From contig NZ_CP021080.1 in NCBI RefSeq assembly GCF_000802245.2, forward strand, positions 6,200,001 through 6,264,000: a DNA stretch of 64,000 bases. The letters are read 5' to 3'. The first letter of the stretch is position 1; each line of letters opens with the position of its first letter. A program made the translations under genes and the position numbers. Under the pieces are notes generated by a model. That model was not told the DNA's origin and made no database searches. It saw only the letters and a list, made by a program, of their open reading frames with translations. This DNA comes from Streptomyces pluripotens. GTDB lineage: Bacteria; Actinomycetota; Actinomycetes; Streptomycetales; Streptomycetaceae. Below are positions 1 to 8,438 of the stretch, piece after piece.

Positions 1-141
1 ACGGACCCTGCGAGGGCACCGGGCCAGCAGGGCAACGCACTGACCGCTCGTCGCCCTTGATGAAAGACCGACATGTTTGGTGTAGGCATGCCAAATTTCC
101 GCGCGTCGTGCCCTACGCCGCGGTCGTCGCCTCAGCATGGA

Positions 142-213
142 GGAGGCGCAGGAGGCGTAGGAGGCGTAGGAGGCGTAGGAGGCGTAGGAGGCGTAGGAGT
201 CCTAGGAGGCGGA
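142..213. repeat. 9-bp tandem repeat GGAGGCGTA
   Basis: Eight consecutive 9-bp units lie upstream of the P450 gene. Five are exact GGAGGCGTA and the outer ones are one- or two-base variants (GGAGGCGCA at the left, GGAGTCCTA and GGAGGCGGA at the right). Because 9 is a multiple of three, the repeat keeps two spurious reading frames open (poly-Arg and Gly-Gly-Val). The rest of positions 1-373 shows no convincing gene. Whether the array affects transcription of the P450 cannot be told; it looks like slippage-prone simple sequence. Confidence 0.9.
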
Positions 214-373
214 CGGGGCGGAGGGGCGCGGAGAGGGGCGACGGGGCGGGGGACGGACGGATGGGGAAGGCGGAGGGAGACGGGGCGGCTGGGCACTAGC
301 CGGCCGTCGTGGTCGTTGTCAGAGCACCGGGACGAGCCCGGCGGGCCTCGGGGGTATTCCTGAAGGGGGAACG

Positions 374-1564
374 ATGAACGACGAACGGGTGGTCGATCTA
401 CGGGAGTTCGGAGAGCAGCTGCGCCGCGACCCGCATCCGGTGTACGCGTGGCTGCGCGACCAGGGGCCTGTCCATCGGGTCAGGCTCGCCACGCCGGACG
501 GCGACTACGAGCCTTGGCTGATCGTGGGATACGAGGAGGCGCGGGCGGCCCTCACCGACCCCCGGCTGGCCAAGGACGGCTCCAGGATCGGCGCCAGCCC
601 CGTGGACGAGCAGCTGATCGGCAAGCACTTGCTGGCCACCGACCCGCCGCAGCACACGCGGCTGCGCAGCCTGGTGGCGCGTGCGTTCACCATGCGCCGG
701 GTCGAGCAACTGCGTCCGCGGATCCAGCAGATCACCGATGAACTGCTCGACGAGATGCTGCCGCTCGGCCGTGCCGACCTCATCGAGTCCCTCGCCTATC
801 CGCTGCCCATCACGGTCATCTGCGAGCTGCTCGGGGTCCCGGAGATGGACCGCGTGGAGTTCCGGAAGATTTCCACGGAGGTGGTAGCACCGACCGGCCC
901 GGACAGCGGGTACGCGGCGATCGCTCGACTCGCCGAGTACCTCACGGAACTGATTGAGGACAAGCGCTGCGCCGGTCCGTCGGGCGATCTGCTCAGCGAT
1001 CTGATCCGCACCACCTCCGAGGACGGTGACCGGCTCTCCCCGCAGGAGCTGCGGGGCATGGCCTTCCTGTTGCTCATCGCCGGCCACGAGACCACGGTCA
1101 ACCTCATCGGCAACTGCGTTCTCGCCCTGCTCACCCACCCCGGCCAACTGGCTGCCCTGCGCGCCGACATGACCCTCCTCGGCGGAGCGGTGGAGGAGAC
1201 GCTGCGCTGGGAGGGGCCGGTGGAGAACGCCACGTTCCGGTACGCCGCCGAGCCGCTGGAGATCGCGGGCGCCAGGATCGGGCAGGACGACCACGTGATG
1301 ATCGGTCTCAGCGCAGCCCAGCGCGACGGTGGGCGCTTCGCCGACCCGGACCGCTTCGACATCCGCCGCGACACCCGGGGCCACCTGGCTTTCGGCCATG
1401 GCATCCACTTCTGCCTCGGCGCACCTCTGGCCCGGCTGGAGGGCCGGATCGCGATCGGCGCGCTGTTGGAGCGGGCCCCCGGTCTTGCTGTGGACGGCAC
1501 GACCGACGCCTGGCTGCCGGGCATGCTCATGCGCGGAGTGAGGACCCTGCCGGTGCGTTGGTAG
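374..1564 (+). CDS. Cytochrome P450
   Basis: A 396-residue soluble bacterial P450 (CYP105/107-like size), a haem-thiolate monooxygenase that needs a separate ferredoxin and reductase; neither is adjacent. The I-helix oxygen-binding motif AGHETT is at residues 236-241, the K-helix ExxR is E275-R278 (EETLR), and the haem loop FGHGIHFCLG places the iron-ligating Cys at residue 347. The ATG follows a GAAGGGGG Shine-Dalgarno at good spacing. It converges with the dehydrogenase gene on the other strand, leaving under 30 bp between the stops. The substrate cannot be read from sequence. It is not part of an obvious biosynthetic cluster in this window. Confidence 0.95.
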   Translation: MNDERVVDLREFGEQLRRDPHPVYAWLRDQGPVHRVRLATPDGDYEPWLIVGYEEARAALTDPRLAKDGSRIGASPVDEQLIGKHLLATDPPQHTRLRSLVARAFTMRRVEQLRPRIQQITDELLDEMLPLGRADLIESLAYPLPITVICELLGVPEMDRVEFRKISTEVVAPTGPDSGYAAIARLAEYLTELIEDKRCAGPSGDLLSDLIRTTSEDGDRLSPQELRGMAFLLLIAGHETTVNLIGNCVLALLTHPGQLAALRADMTLLGGAVEETLRWEGPVENATFRYAAEPLEIAGARIGQDDHVMIGLSAAQRDGGRFADPDRFDIRRDTRGHLAFGHGIHFCLGAPLARLEGRIAIGALLERAPGLAVDGTTDAWLPGMLMRGVRTLPVRW

Positions 1565-1592
1565 CGGCGTCCACTCAGCCCCGCGGCGGCCG

Positions 1593-2597
1593 CTACCGGT
1601 CCGGGATCTCGGCCGGTGACACCGGCCGCCGTTCCTGCCGGGAGATTTCGCAGGCCTCGGCGATCCGCAGTGCCTGCAGCGCCTCGCGGCCGTCGCACGG
1701 ATTGGGCCGCTCGCCGCACACCAGCTCGACAAAGGCGGCCAGTTCGGCCTCGTACGCGGGGCCGAACCGCTCCGGGAAGCCGGTCCACGGCTTGTCCGCG
1801 GGGGGCGGTCCGGTCGGCTCGGTGGACGCCAGCGGGGTGCGGTCGTCCAGCCCCACCACCACCGTGTCCCGTTCGCCGGCCAGCTCCATGCGGACGTCGT
1901 AGCCCGCGCCGTTGAGTCGGGCTGCGGTCGCCACGGCCAGCGTGCCGTCGTCCAGGGTCAGTAGTGCCGCGCCCGTGTCGACGTCACCGGCCTCGCGGAA
2001 CATCGCGGGGCCGCGGTCGGAGCCGACCGCGTACACGGAGGCCACCTCCCGGCCGGTCACCCACCGCAGTATGTCGAAGTCGTGGATCAGCGTGTCCCGG
2101 AACAGCCCGCCGGACAGCGGCAGCCACGGTGCCGGGGGAGGGGACTGGTCACACGTGAGGGCCCGTACGGTGTGCAGCCGTCCGAGTCGTCCCGCGCGCA
2201 CGGCCTCCCGGGCGCCGGCGTACCCCGCGTCGAATCGCCGCTGGAAGCCCATCTGGAGGATCGTGCCGGCCTTCTCGACCTCGGCGAGCGCGTGCAGTGT
2301 GCCCGGCAGGTCCAGCGCAATCGGCTTCTCGCAGAAGACCGGAAGGCCCGATCGGGCCGCCCGACCGATCAGTTCGGCATGGGCTGCTGTGGCCGTGGTG
2401 ATCACCACGGCGTCCACACCCCACTTGAAGATCTCGTCGGTGCCCGGCGCCGCGGTTTCGCCGAGCCGGTGTGCCAGCGCTTGGGCCCGCGCCGGATCCG
2501 CGTCCGTCAGGATCAGGGATCCGACCTCGCGGTGGCGATGGAGCGTCCTCGCGTGAAGGGTGCCGATGCGGCCCGTACCGATGACCCCGATGCGCAT
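1593..2597 (-). CDS. Gfo/Idh/MocA family oxidoreductase
   Basis: A 334-residue NAD(P)-dependent sugar or inositol dehydrogenase, close in type to inositol 2-dehydrogenase. The N-terminal Rossmann motif is GVIGTGRIG (residues 4-12) and the EKPIAL motif (residues about 96-101) carries the conserved catalytic-site Lys. An upstream extension is open but the conserved MRIGVIG start gives the ATG at 2597; no strong ribosome site precedes it, so the transcript may be leaderless. It is divergent from the GntR regulator, and the regulator's putative operator lies in the shared 100-bp gap, which suggests that it is part of the same sugar-use regulon as the ABC importer. The exact substrate is unknown. 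Confidence 0.9.
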   Translation of the reverse strand: MRIGVIGTGRIGTLHARTLHRHREVGSLILTDADPARAQALAHRLGETAAPGTDEIFKWGVDAVVITTATAAHAELIGRAARSGLPVFCEKPIALDLPGTLHALAEVEKAGTILQMGFQRRFDAGYAGAREAVRAGRLGRLHTVRALTCDQSPPPAPWLPLSGGLFRDTLIHDFDILRWVTGREVASVYAVGSDRGPAMFREAGDVDTGAALLTLDDGTLAVATAARLNGAGYDVRMELAGERDTVVVGLDDRTPLASTEPTGPPPADKPWTGFPERFGPAYEAELAAFVELVCGERPNPCDGREALQALRIAEACEISRQERRPVSPAEIPDR

Positions 2598-2638
2598 GGA
2601 AACAAAGTGAGGGTGGACCCCGCACTCTGTCAATGTGC

Positions 2639-2651
2639 ATGTCCGGACAAT
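2639..2651. promoter_or_regulatory. Putative GntR operator, copy 1
   Basis: The 13-mer ATGTCCGGACAAT contains the 10-bp palindrome TGTCCGGACA. It lies between the divergent dehydrogenase and GntR regulator genes, about 50 bp before the regulator's GTG start. An identical 13-mer lies before the ABC importer operon. The exact repetition at two promoters around one regulator gene points to that regulator's binding site; this is inference, not shown experimentally. Confidence 0.65.
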
Positions 2652-2700
2652 CGGACTACACGACTTCCCGTCAACCAATCACGGGACTACCCTCGGGCTC

Positions 2701-3465
2701 GTGCCGAAACCAGATGTGGACCCGACCGTGGCGCTCGACCTTCATGTGGACCGTAGCTCGCCGGTGCCGTTGTACTTCCAGCTCTCCCAGCAGTTGGAGG
2801 CCGCCATCGAGCAGGGCAGTCTCACCCCGGGCAGCCTGCTGGGCAACGAGATCGAGCTGGCGGCGCGGCTCGGCCTGTCCCGGCCCACCGTCCGCCAGGC
2901 CATCCAGTCCCTCGTCGACAAGGGCCTGCTCGTTCGTCGCCGGGGCGTCGGCACCCAGGTCGTGCACAGCCAGGTCAAGCGCCCGCTGGAGCTGAGCAGT
3001 CTCTACGACGACCTGGAGGCGGCTGGCCAGCGCCCCGCGACCGAGGTCCTGGTCAACGCCGTCGTCCCGGCCTCCGCCACGGTGGCCGCCGCCCTCGGTG
3101 TCGTGGAGGGCGGTGACGTCCAGCGCGTCGAGCGGCTCCGGCTCGCCCACGGTGAACCGATGGCCTACCTGGTCAACCACCTGCCGCCCGGTCTGCTCGA
3201 CCTGGACACCGCCCAGCTGGAGGCCACCGGCCTGTACCGTTTGATGCGCTCCGCCGGGATCACCCTGCACAGCGCCCGCCAGTCCATCGGTGCCCGCGGT
3301 GCCTCGGCCGCGGAGGCCGAGCGGCTGGCCGAGGCTGAAGGTGCCCCGCTGCTCACCATGCAGCGCACCACCTTCGACGACACCGGCCGTGCGGTCGAGT
3401 TCGGCGACCACCTTTACCGCCCGACCCGCTACTCATTCGAGTTCCAGCTGCTCGTACGTCCCTGA
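2701..3465 (+). CDS. GntR family regulator with UTRA effector domain
   Basis: A HutC-type GntR repressor of 254 residues. The N-terminal winged helix (LYFQLSQQLEAAIEQG, then LGLSRPTVRQAI as the recognition helix) is followed by a UTRA ligand domain of the UbiC type, with the R-L-R-L and PxxxL features that usually bind a sugar or phosphosugar. The open frame starts further upstream (2635) but that would overlap the palindromic operator; GTG 2701 gives the expected length, and GTG 2716 is the alternative. The gene is immediately upstream of the sugar importer, and matching operators flank it, so it probably controls itself, the importer and the divergent dehydrogenase. Confidence 0.9.
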   Translation: MPKPDVDPTVALDLHVDRSSPVPLYFQLSQQLEAAIEQGSLTPGSLLGNEIELAARLGLSRPTVRQAIQSLVDKGLLVRRRGVGTQVVHSQVKRPLELSSLYDDLEAAGQRPATEVLVNAVVPASATVAAALGVVEGGDVQRVERLRLAHGEPMAYLVNHLPPGLLDLDTAQLEATGLYRLMRSAGITLHSARQSIGARGASAAEAERLAEAEGAPLLTMQRTTFDDTGRAVEFGDHLYRPTRYSFEFQLLVRP

Positions 3466-3497
3466 GCGTGGCTGGTTTCCGCCCTCTGCTCGTCACA

Positions 3498-3510
3498 ATG
3501 TCCGGACAAT
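3498..3510. promoter_or_regulatory. Putative GntR operator, copy 2
   Basis: A second exact copy of ATGTCCGGACAAT, about 130 bp upstream of the substrate-binding lipoprotein gene and just after the regulator's stop. It has the same orientation and the same flanking CAAT as copy 1. The likely role is substrate-responsive repression of the importer operon. Confidence 0.65.
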
Positions 3511-3638
3511 TGGGTCGTGTGATGCTCCCCGGTCAGGTCATGAGTGTTCCCGGTGTTCGATACTGGAGCGTTTGGGGCCGCTGAGGTGATCGCCGGCCCC
3601 TCGCGTACGTACGGACACAGCGAGAAGGGCACGGCCTC

Positions 3639-4643
3639 GTGGCACGGTTTCGGACCTGGGTGGGTATCGCGGTGGCGGGGGCACTGAGTGTGGCCCTCGC
3701 CGGATGCAGCAGCACCGGCGGCAAGCGGGCCGAGGATGCCCGTCGGGCCGCCGTCGCCCCGGCAGGGGTGGCGGTGGCCACCCCCCGCTGGACCTTCGCG
3801 ATGATCACTCATTCAGGTGACGGCGACACCTTCTGGGACATCGTCCAGAGCGGTGCCGAACAGGCAGCCCGGAAGGACAACGTCACCTTCCTCTACTCGC
3901 ACGACGACGAGGCCCAGCAGCAGGCCCAGCTCGTGGACGCGGCGGTCGACAAGAAGGTCGACGGGATCATCGTGACCCTCGCCAAGCCGGAGGCCATGAA
4001 GGCTGCGGTGGCCCGGGCCGAGAAGGCCGGGATCCCGGTGATCACGGTCAACTCCGGCTCGGCGCAGTCCAAGGCCTTCGGTGCCCTCACCCACATCGGC
4101 CAGGACGAGTCCGTCGCAGGCGAGGCCGTCGGTGAGGAGCTGAACAAGCGGGGGAGGAAGAACGTCCTGTGCGTGCTGCACGAACAGGGCAACGTGGGTC
4201 ACGAGCAGCGCTGTGACGGCATCGGCAAGACCTTCCGCGGCACACTGAGGAAGCTGTACGTCAACGGCACCAGCATGCCCGACGTGCAGTCCGCCATCGA
4301 GGCCAAGCTGCAGGCCGACACGTCCCTCGACGCGGTCGTCACCCTCGGTGCCCCCTATGCCGACACCGCCGTGAAGGCGAAGACCGACGCGGGCAGCAGG
4401 GCGGAGATCGACACCTTCGACCTCAATGCCAAGGTCGTCGCCGGACTCAGGAACGGCACCCTTGGCTTCGCCGTCGACCAGCAGCCCTACCTCCAGGGCT
4501 ACCAGGCCGTTGACCTGCTGTGGCTGTACAAGTACAACGGCGACGTCCTCGGCGGTGGCAAGCCGGTTCTGACCGGCCCGCAGATCGTCACCAAGGACCA
4601 GGCGGACGCGCTGGCGAAATACACCGAGCGGGGCACGCGATGA
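3639..4643 (+). CDS. Sugar ABC transporter substrate-binding lipoprotein
   Basis: A 334-residue periplasmic-binding-protein-like (RbsB type, peripla_BP_4) lipoprotein. The signal peptide ends in a lipobox ALAGC with the lipidated Cys at residue 23, so the protein is anchored outside the membrane. The fold is recognisable from the internal ALTHIGQDES and VTLGAPYAD segments that line the ligand pocket in this family. The GTG start follows GAGAAGGG. The stop overlaps the permease ATG in an ATGA, so the two genes are coupled. It captures a pentose, hexose or inositol-type ligand; the specificity cannot be assigned. Confidence 0.92.
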   Translation: MARFRTWVGIAVAGALSVALAGCSSTGGKRAEDARRAAVAPAGVAVATPRWTFAMITHSGDGDTFWDIVQSGAEQAARKDNVTFLYSHDDEAQQQAQLVDAAVDKKVDGIIVTLAKPEAMKAAVARAEKAGIPVITVNSGSAQSKAFGALTHIGQDESVAGEAVGEELNKRGRKNVLCVLHEQGNVGHEQRCDGIGKTFRGTLRKLYVNGTSMPDVQSAIEAKLQADTSLDAVVTLGAPYADTAVKAKTDAGSRAEIDTFDLNAKVVAGLRNGTLGFAVDQQPYLQGYQAVDLLWLYKYNGDVLGGGKPVLTGPQIVTKDQADALAKYTERGTR

Positions 4644-5680
4644 CCGCGACGACTGATGAGACGACTGATGAAAGGGTTCTGCGGATCTCGCCGCCGAAGC
4701 GGCTGCTCTCCCGTCCCGAGCTCGGCTCCGTCGTCGGCGCGCTCGCCGTCTTCGCCTTCTTCGCCCTCGCCGCCGACGGCTTCCTACGTGCCTCCAGCCT
4801 CAGCACGGTCCTGTACGCCTCCTCGGCCATCGGCATCATGGCCGTGCCCGTGGCCCTGCTGATGATCGGCGGAGAGTTCGACCTGTCGGCGGGCGTCCTG
4901 GTGACGTCCTCGGCGCTGGTCTCCTCGATGTTCAGCTACCAGATGACGGCGAACGCCTGGGTCGGTGTCGGGGTGTCCCTGCTGGTCACACTGGCCGTCG
5001 GCGCCTTCAACGGCTTCATGCTGACCCGCACCGGGCTGCCCAGTTTCATCGTCACCCTAGGCACTTTCCTGATGCTGGCCGGCATGAACCTCGGCTTCAC
5101 CAAGCTGATCGACGGCACCGTCTCCACCAAGACCATCGCCGACATGGAGGGTTTCGCGAGCGCCCGCGAGGTCTTCGCCTCGACGCTCACCGTCGGCGGC
5201 GTCGACGTCAAGGTCACCATCGTGTGGTGGCTCGGCCTGGTCGCCCTCGCCTCCTGGATCCTGCTGCGCACCCGCGCCGGCAACTGGATCTTCGCCGTCG
5301 GCGGCAACGCGGACGCGGCCCGCGCGGTCGGTGTCCCGGTCGCGAAGACCAAGACCGGTCTCTACCTGGGCGTCGCCTTCGGCGCCTGGGTCCTGGGCCA
5401 GCACCTGCTCTTCTCCTTCGACGCAATCCAGTCCGGCGAGGGCGTCGGCAACGAGCTGATCTACATCATCGCCGCCGTGATCGGCGGCTGTCTGATCACC
5501 GGCGGCCACGGCAGCGCGGTCGGCTCGGCGGTGGGCGCGCTCCTGTTCGGCATGACCAGCAAGGGCATCGTCTTCGCCGAGTGGAACCCCGACTGGTTCA
5601 AGTTCTTCCTCGGAGCGATGCTGCTCCTCGCGACCCTGCTCAACACCTGGGTCCGCAAGCGCGCGGAGGCGGCGAAATGA
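4640..5680 (+). CDS. Sugar ABC transporter permease (RbsC/FrcC type)
   Basis: A 346-residue integral membrane permease of the BPD_transp_2 family with about ten hydrophobic segments. The family signature region (GGEFDLSAG near residues 75-83 and later [14 protein letters not shown]) is present; the second is the coupling loop that contacts the ATPase. The start was set by the ATGA overlap with the lipoprotein gene; a longer open frame from 4520 is only read-through into antisense-like sequence. It ends in a second ATGA overlap with the ATPase gene, so the three transporter genes form one tightly coupled operon. Confidence 0.93.
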   Translation: MTATTDETTDERVLRISPPKRLLSRPELGSVVGALAVFAFFALAADGFLRASSLSTVLYASSAIGIMAVPVALLMIGGEFDLSAGVLVTSSALVSSMFSYQMTANAWVGVGVSLLVTLAVGAFNGFMLTRTGLPSFIVTLGTFLMLAGMNLGFTKLIDGTVSTKTIADMEGFASAREVFASTLTVGGVDVKVTIVWWLGLVALASWILLRTRAGNWIFAVGGNADAARAVGVPVAKTKTGLYLGVAFGAWVLGQHLLFSFDAIQSGEGVGNELIYIIAAVIGGCLITGGHGSAVGSAVGALLFGMTSKGIVFAEWNPDWFKFFLGAMLLLATLLNTWVRKRAEAAK

Positions 5681-6468
5681 CGCAGGCGAAGACGCGTACG
5701 GCTCTGGTCGAGCTGTCCGGCGTCAGCAAGCACTACGGCACGGTCCGGGCCCTGGAGGGCGTCTCCCTGGAGGTCCACGCGGGAGAGATCACCTGTGTCC
5801 TCGGCGACAACGGCGCGGGCAAGTCCACCCTGATCAAGATCATCGCGGGTCTGCACCAGCACGATGGCGGGACCCTGCGCATCGAGGGCCGCGCGACCCG
5901 GTTCGCCTCCCCTCGCGATGCCCTGGACCAGGGCATCGCCACGGTCTACCAGGACCTGGCCGTCGTCCCGCTGATGCCGGTCTGGCGGAACTTCTTCCTG
6001 GGCTCCGAGCCCCGCACGGGCGTCGGCCCGTTCAAGCGCCTGGACACCGCCCTCATGCGCCGCACCACACGAGAGGCGCTGCTCCGCATGGGCATCGACC
6101 TGCGGGACGTGGACCAGCCCATCGGCACCCTCTCCGGCGGCGAACGCCAGTGCGTGGCGATCGCCAGGGCGGTGCACTTCGGAGCCCGGGTCCTGATCCT
6201 CGACGAGCCGACGGCGGCACTGGGCGTGAAGCAGTCCGGAGTGGTGCTGAAGTATGTGGCTGCTGCGCGGGATGAGGGCCTTGGGGTTGTGCTGATCACC
6301 CATAACCCGCACCACGCGTATCTGGTCGGCGACAGATTCGTCCTGTTGCGACGCGGCGCAGCCGTGGGCAATCACACCCGGGAAGAGATCACCCTGGACC
6401 AGCTGACCGGGCAGATGGCGGGCGGAGCCGATCTGGACGCCCTGCGCCACGAGCTACGGCGCGACTGA
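5677..6468 (+). CDS. Sugar ABC transporter ATP-binding protein, single domain
   Basis: A 263-residue ATPase with Walker [10 protein letters not shown], signature LSGGERQ, Walker [13 protein letters not shown] and a final H-loop (LITHN). Ribose-type importers usually use a fused two-domain ATPase of about 500 residues; this one has one domain, as in the FrcA/XylG-like half-size proteins, and would act as a homodimer. It starts in an ATGA overlap with the permease. It is followed after about 150 bp by the ROK kinase gene, which may share the transcript. Confidence 0.93.
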   Translation: MTQAKTRTALVELSGVSKHYGTVRALEGVSLEVHAGEITCVLGDNGAGKSTLIKIIAGLHQHDGGTLRIEGRATRFASPRDALDQGIATVYQDLAVVPLMPVWRNFFLGSEPRTGVGPFKRLDTALMRRTTREALLRMGIDLRDVDQPIGTLSGGERQCVAIARAVHFGARVLILDEPTAALGVKQSGVVLKYVAAARDEGLGVVLITHNPHHAYLVGDRFVLLRRGAAVGNHTREEITLDQLTGQMAGGADLDALRHELRRD

Positions 6469-6617
6469 GGGACGCGGGACGAGTGCCGGGGTCGTCCGGG
6501 GTGGTTGCGCCGGGTGGCCGCGGACCGCCCCGGGCACCCCCGGCCACGGTGTCGGGCCCGCAGCTTCCCCACGCCCCACGCGGCACTCGGCATGCGCGTG
6601 CGGCACAATCGAGCCCG

Positions 6618-7763
6618 ATGAGCACCTACCGCGACCTCACCGCCCCCATCGGCTCCCGCCGGGCCCCGGTCCTGAGAACCGTCGGTACCCGGGAGCGCCG
6701 ATCCCACCTGACGGCACCCCGGGTGCCGACGGTCGGCATCGACATCGGCGGTACCAAGGTCATGGCGGGCGTTGTGGACGCCGACGGCAACATCCTGGAG
6801 AAGCTCCGCGCAGAAACCCCGGACAAGTCCAAGAGCCCCAAGGTCGTCGAGGACACCATCGTCGAACTGGTCCTGGACCTGTCCGACCGGCACGATGTGC
6901 ACGCGGTCGGCATCGGCGCGGCCGGCTGGGTCGACGCCGACCGCAACCGCGTGCTGTTCGCGCCCCATCTGTCGTGGCGCAACGAGCCCCTGCGCGACCG
7001 TCTCTCGGGACGGCTCTCGGTCCCGGTGCTGGTGGACAACGACGCCAACACCGCTGCCTGGGCCGAGTGGCGCTTCGGCGCCGGACGGGGCGAGGACCAC
7101 CTGGTCATGATCACACTGGGCACCGGCATCGGTGGTGCGATCCTGGAGGACGGACAGGTCAAGCGCGGCAAGTACGGTGTCGCGGGCGAGTTCGGCCACA
7201 TGCAGGTGGTACCCGGCGGCCACCGCTGCCCGTGCGGCAACCGCGGCTGCTGGGAGCAGTACAGCTCCGGCAATGCGCTCGTCCGCGAGGCCAAGGAACT
7301 GGCCGTCGCCGACTCCCCGGTCGCCTACGGGATCATCGAGCACGTCAAGGGCAACATCGACGACATCACCGGCCCGATGATCACCGAGCTGGCCCGCGAG
7401 GGCGACGCCATGTGCGTGGAACTGCTCCAGGACATCGGCCAGTGGCTCGGCGTCGGCATCGCCAACCTTGCCGCCGCCCTGGACCCGTCCTGCTTTGTGA
7501 TCGGCGGCGGTGTCAGCGCAGCCGACGACCTGCTCATCGGACCGGCCCGGGACGCCTTCAAACGGCACCTCACCGGCCGCGGTTACCGCCCCGAGGCCCG
7601 CATCACCCGCGCCCAGCTCGGCCCCGAGGCGGGCATGGTGGGCGCCGCCGACCTGGCCCGGTTGGTCGCACGCCGGTTCCGCCGGGCCAAACGGCGCCGG
7701 GTGGAGCGCCACGAGCGTTACGAGCGGTACACGCAGGCCCGGCGCGACCGGAACACCGTATGA
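6618..7763 (+). CDS. ROK family sugar kinase
   Basis: A 381-residue ROK-family kinase, glucokinase-like. The phosphate-1 motif DIGGTK lies in GIDIGGTKVMAG, GTGIGGAIL is the phosphate-2 loop, and EFGHMQV followed by C-P-C-G-N-R-G-C-W-E is the ROK zinc-binding signature. There is no N-terminal helix-turn-helix, so it is an enzyme and not a repressor. The ATG at 6618 was chosen over an open upstream extension because the extension has no conserved content. Next to the importer, it probably phosphorylates the incoming sugar. It overlaps the next gene in an ATGA. Confidence 0.92.
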   Translation: MSTYRDLTAPIGSRRAPVLRTVGTRERRSHLTAPRVPTVGIDIGGTKVMAGVVDADGNILEKLRAETPDKSKSPKVVEDTIVELVLDLSDRHDVHAVGIGAAGWVDADRNRVLFAPHLSWRNEPLRDRLSGRLSVPVLVDNDANTAAWAEWRFGAGRGEDHLVMITLGTGIGGAILEDGQVKRGKYGVAGEFGHMQVVPGGHRCPCGNRGCWEQYSSGNALVREAKELAVADSPVAYGIIEHVKGNIDDITGPMITELAREGDAMCVELLQDIGQWLGVGIANLAAALDPSCFVIGGGVSAADDLLIGPARDAFKRHLTGRGYRPEARITRAQLGPEAGMVGAADLARLVARRFRRAKRRRVERHERYERYTQARRDRNTV

Positions 7764-8341
7764 CCGCGTCGCTGCCCCACCAGACCGCCCTGCCGCACGA
7801 GCAGGGCGGGCCCGCCGAGGACCCGCGGCACAAGGCCAAGCGCAGGGCCCTCACCCTGCTGATCATCGTGCTGCTGATCGGTGTCCCGGCCGGGTACCTG
7901 GTGATCTCCGCCAACCAGAGCCGCAACAGCGGCAAGGACAAGGAGGCGAGGTACTCCGCGACCGGCCTCACTCCGGGCTGGCCGTCCAAGGTGCAGCGCC
8001 GCCTCTACGAGGTGACCGTCCCGCACCCGGCCGACCCCATCGCCTCCTACGAGACGAACAATTGGAAGACGAGCCGCCTCTACGTGGAGTTCCGCACCAA
8101 CTCCGCCGGTCTGGACAGCTTCCTCGAGGCCATGGGCGTCCGCAGGGAGGAGCTGAGGAAGAACGACATCGCCATCGGCGCCCGCGACCGGAAGGTCAGC
8201 GGCTGGAACTTCACCGGTCCCGGCCCCTGGTGGGGTCTGACCCATGAGCAGAAGAACCCCGCGCCCACCCAGGACGTCGTCGTGAACCTGTCCGACCCGG
8301 CCAACCCGACGGTGTACGTCGTCTCCCGCACCATCCCGTGA
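7760..8341 (+). CDS. Small single-pass membrane protein, unknown function
   Basis: A 193-residue protein with a short basic cytoplasmic N-terminus (HKAKRRA), one membrane helix at about residues 30-50 (LTLLIIVLLIGVPAGYLVI) and an extracellular domain of about 140 residues with no motif I recognise. It is translationally coupled to the ROK kinase by an ATGA overlap, so it is very likely expressed with the sugar kinase. Whether it works with the transporter or is simply carried in the operon cannot be decided from sequence. Confidence 0.85.
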   Translation: MTASLPHQTALPHEQGGPAEDPRHKAKRRALTLLIIVLLIGVPAGYLVISANQSRNSGKDKEARYSATGLTPGWPSKVQRRLYEVTVPHPADPIASYETNNWKTSRLYVEFRTNSAGLDSFLEAMGVRREELRKNDIAIGARDRKVSGWNFTGPGPWWGLTHEQKNPAPTQDVVVNLSDPANPTVYVVSRTIP

Positions 8342-8346
8342 CCACG

Positions 8347-8369
8347 GGCCCCGACGGGTCGCCGGGGCC
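8347..8369 (+). terminator. Hairpin after the sugar operon
   Basis: A 7-bp GC stem (GGCCCCG / CGGGGCC) with a 9-nt loop starts 6 bp after the stop of the membrane protein gene. It has no clear U-tract, as is common for Streptomyces terminators. It probably separates the sugar operon from the helicase gene. Confidence 0.5.
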
Positions 8370-8438
8370 GGTTGTCAGACCCCGCCCGTAGAGTCGAGGA
8401 CATCCGGTCGGACGCATGGGCGGGAGGTGGCAGGACGG

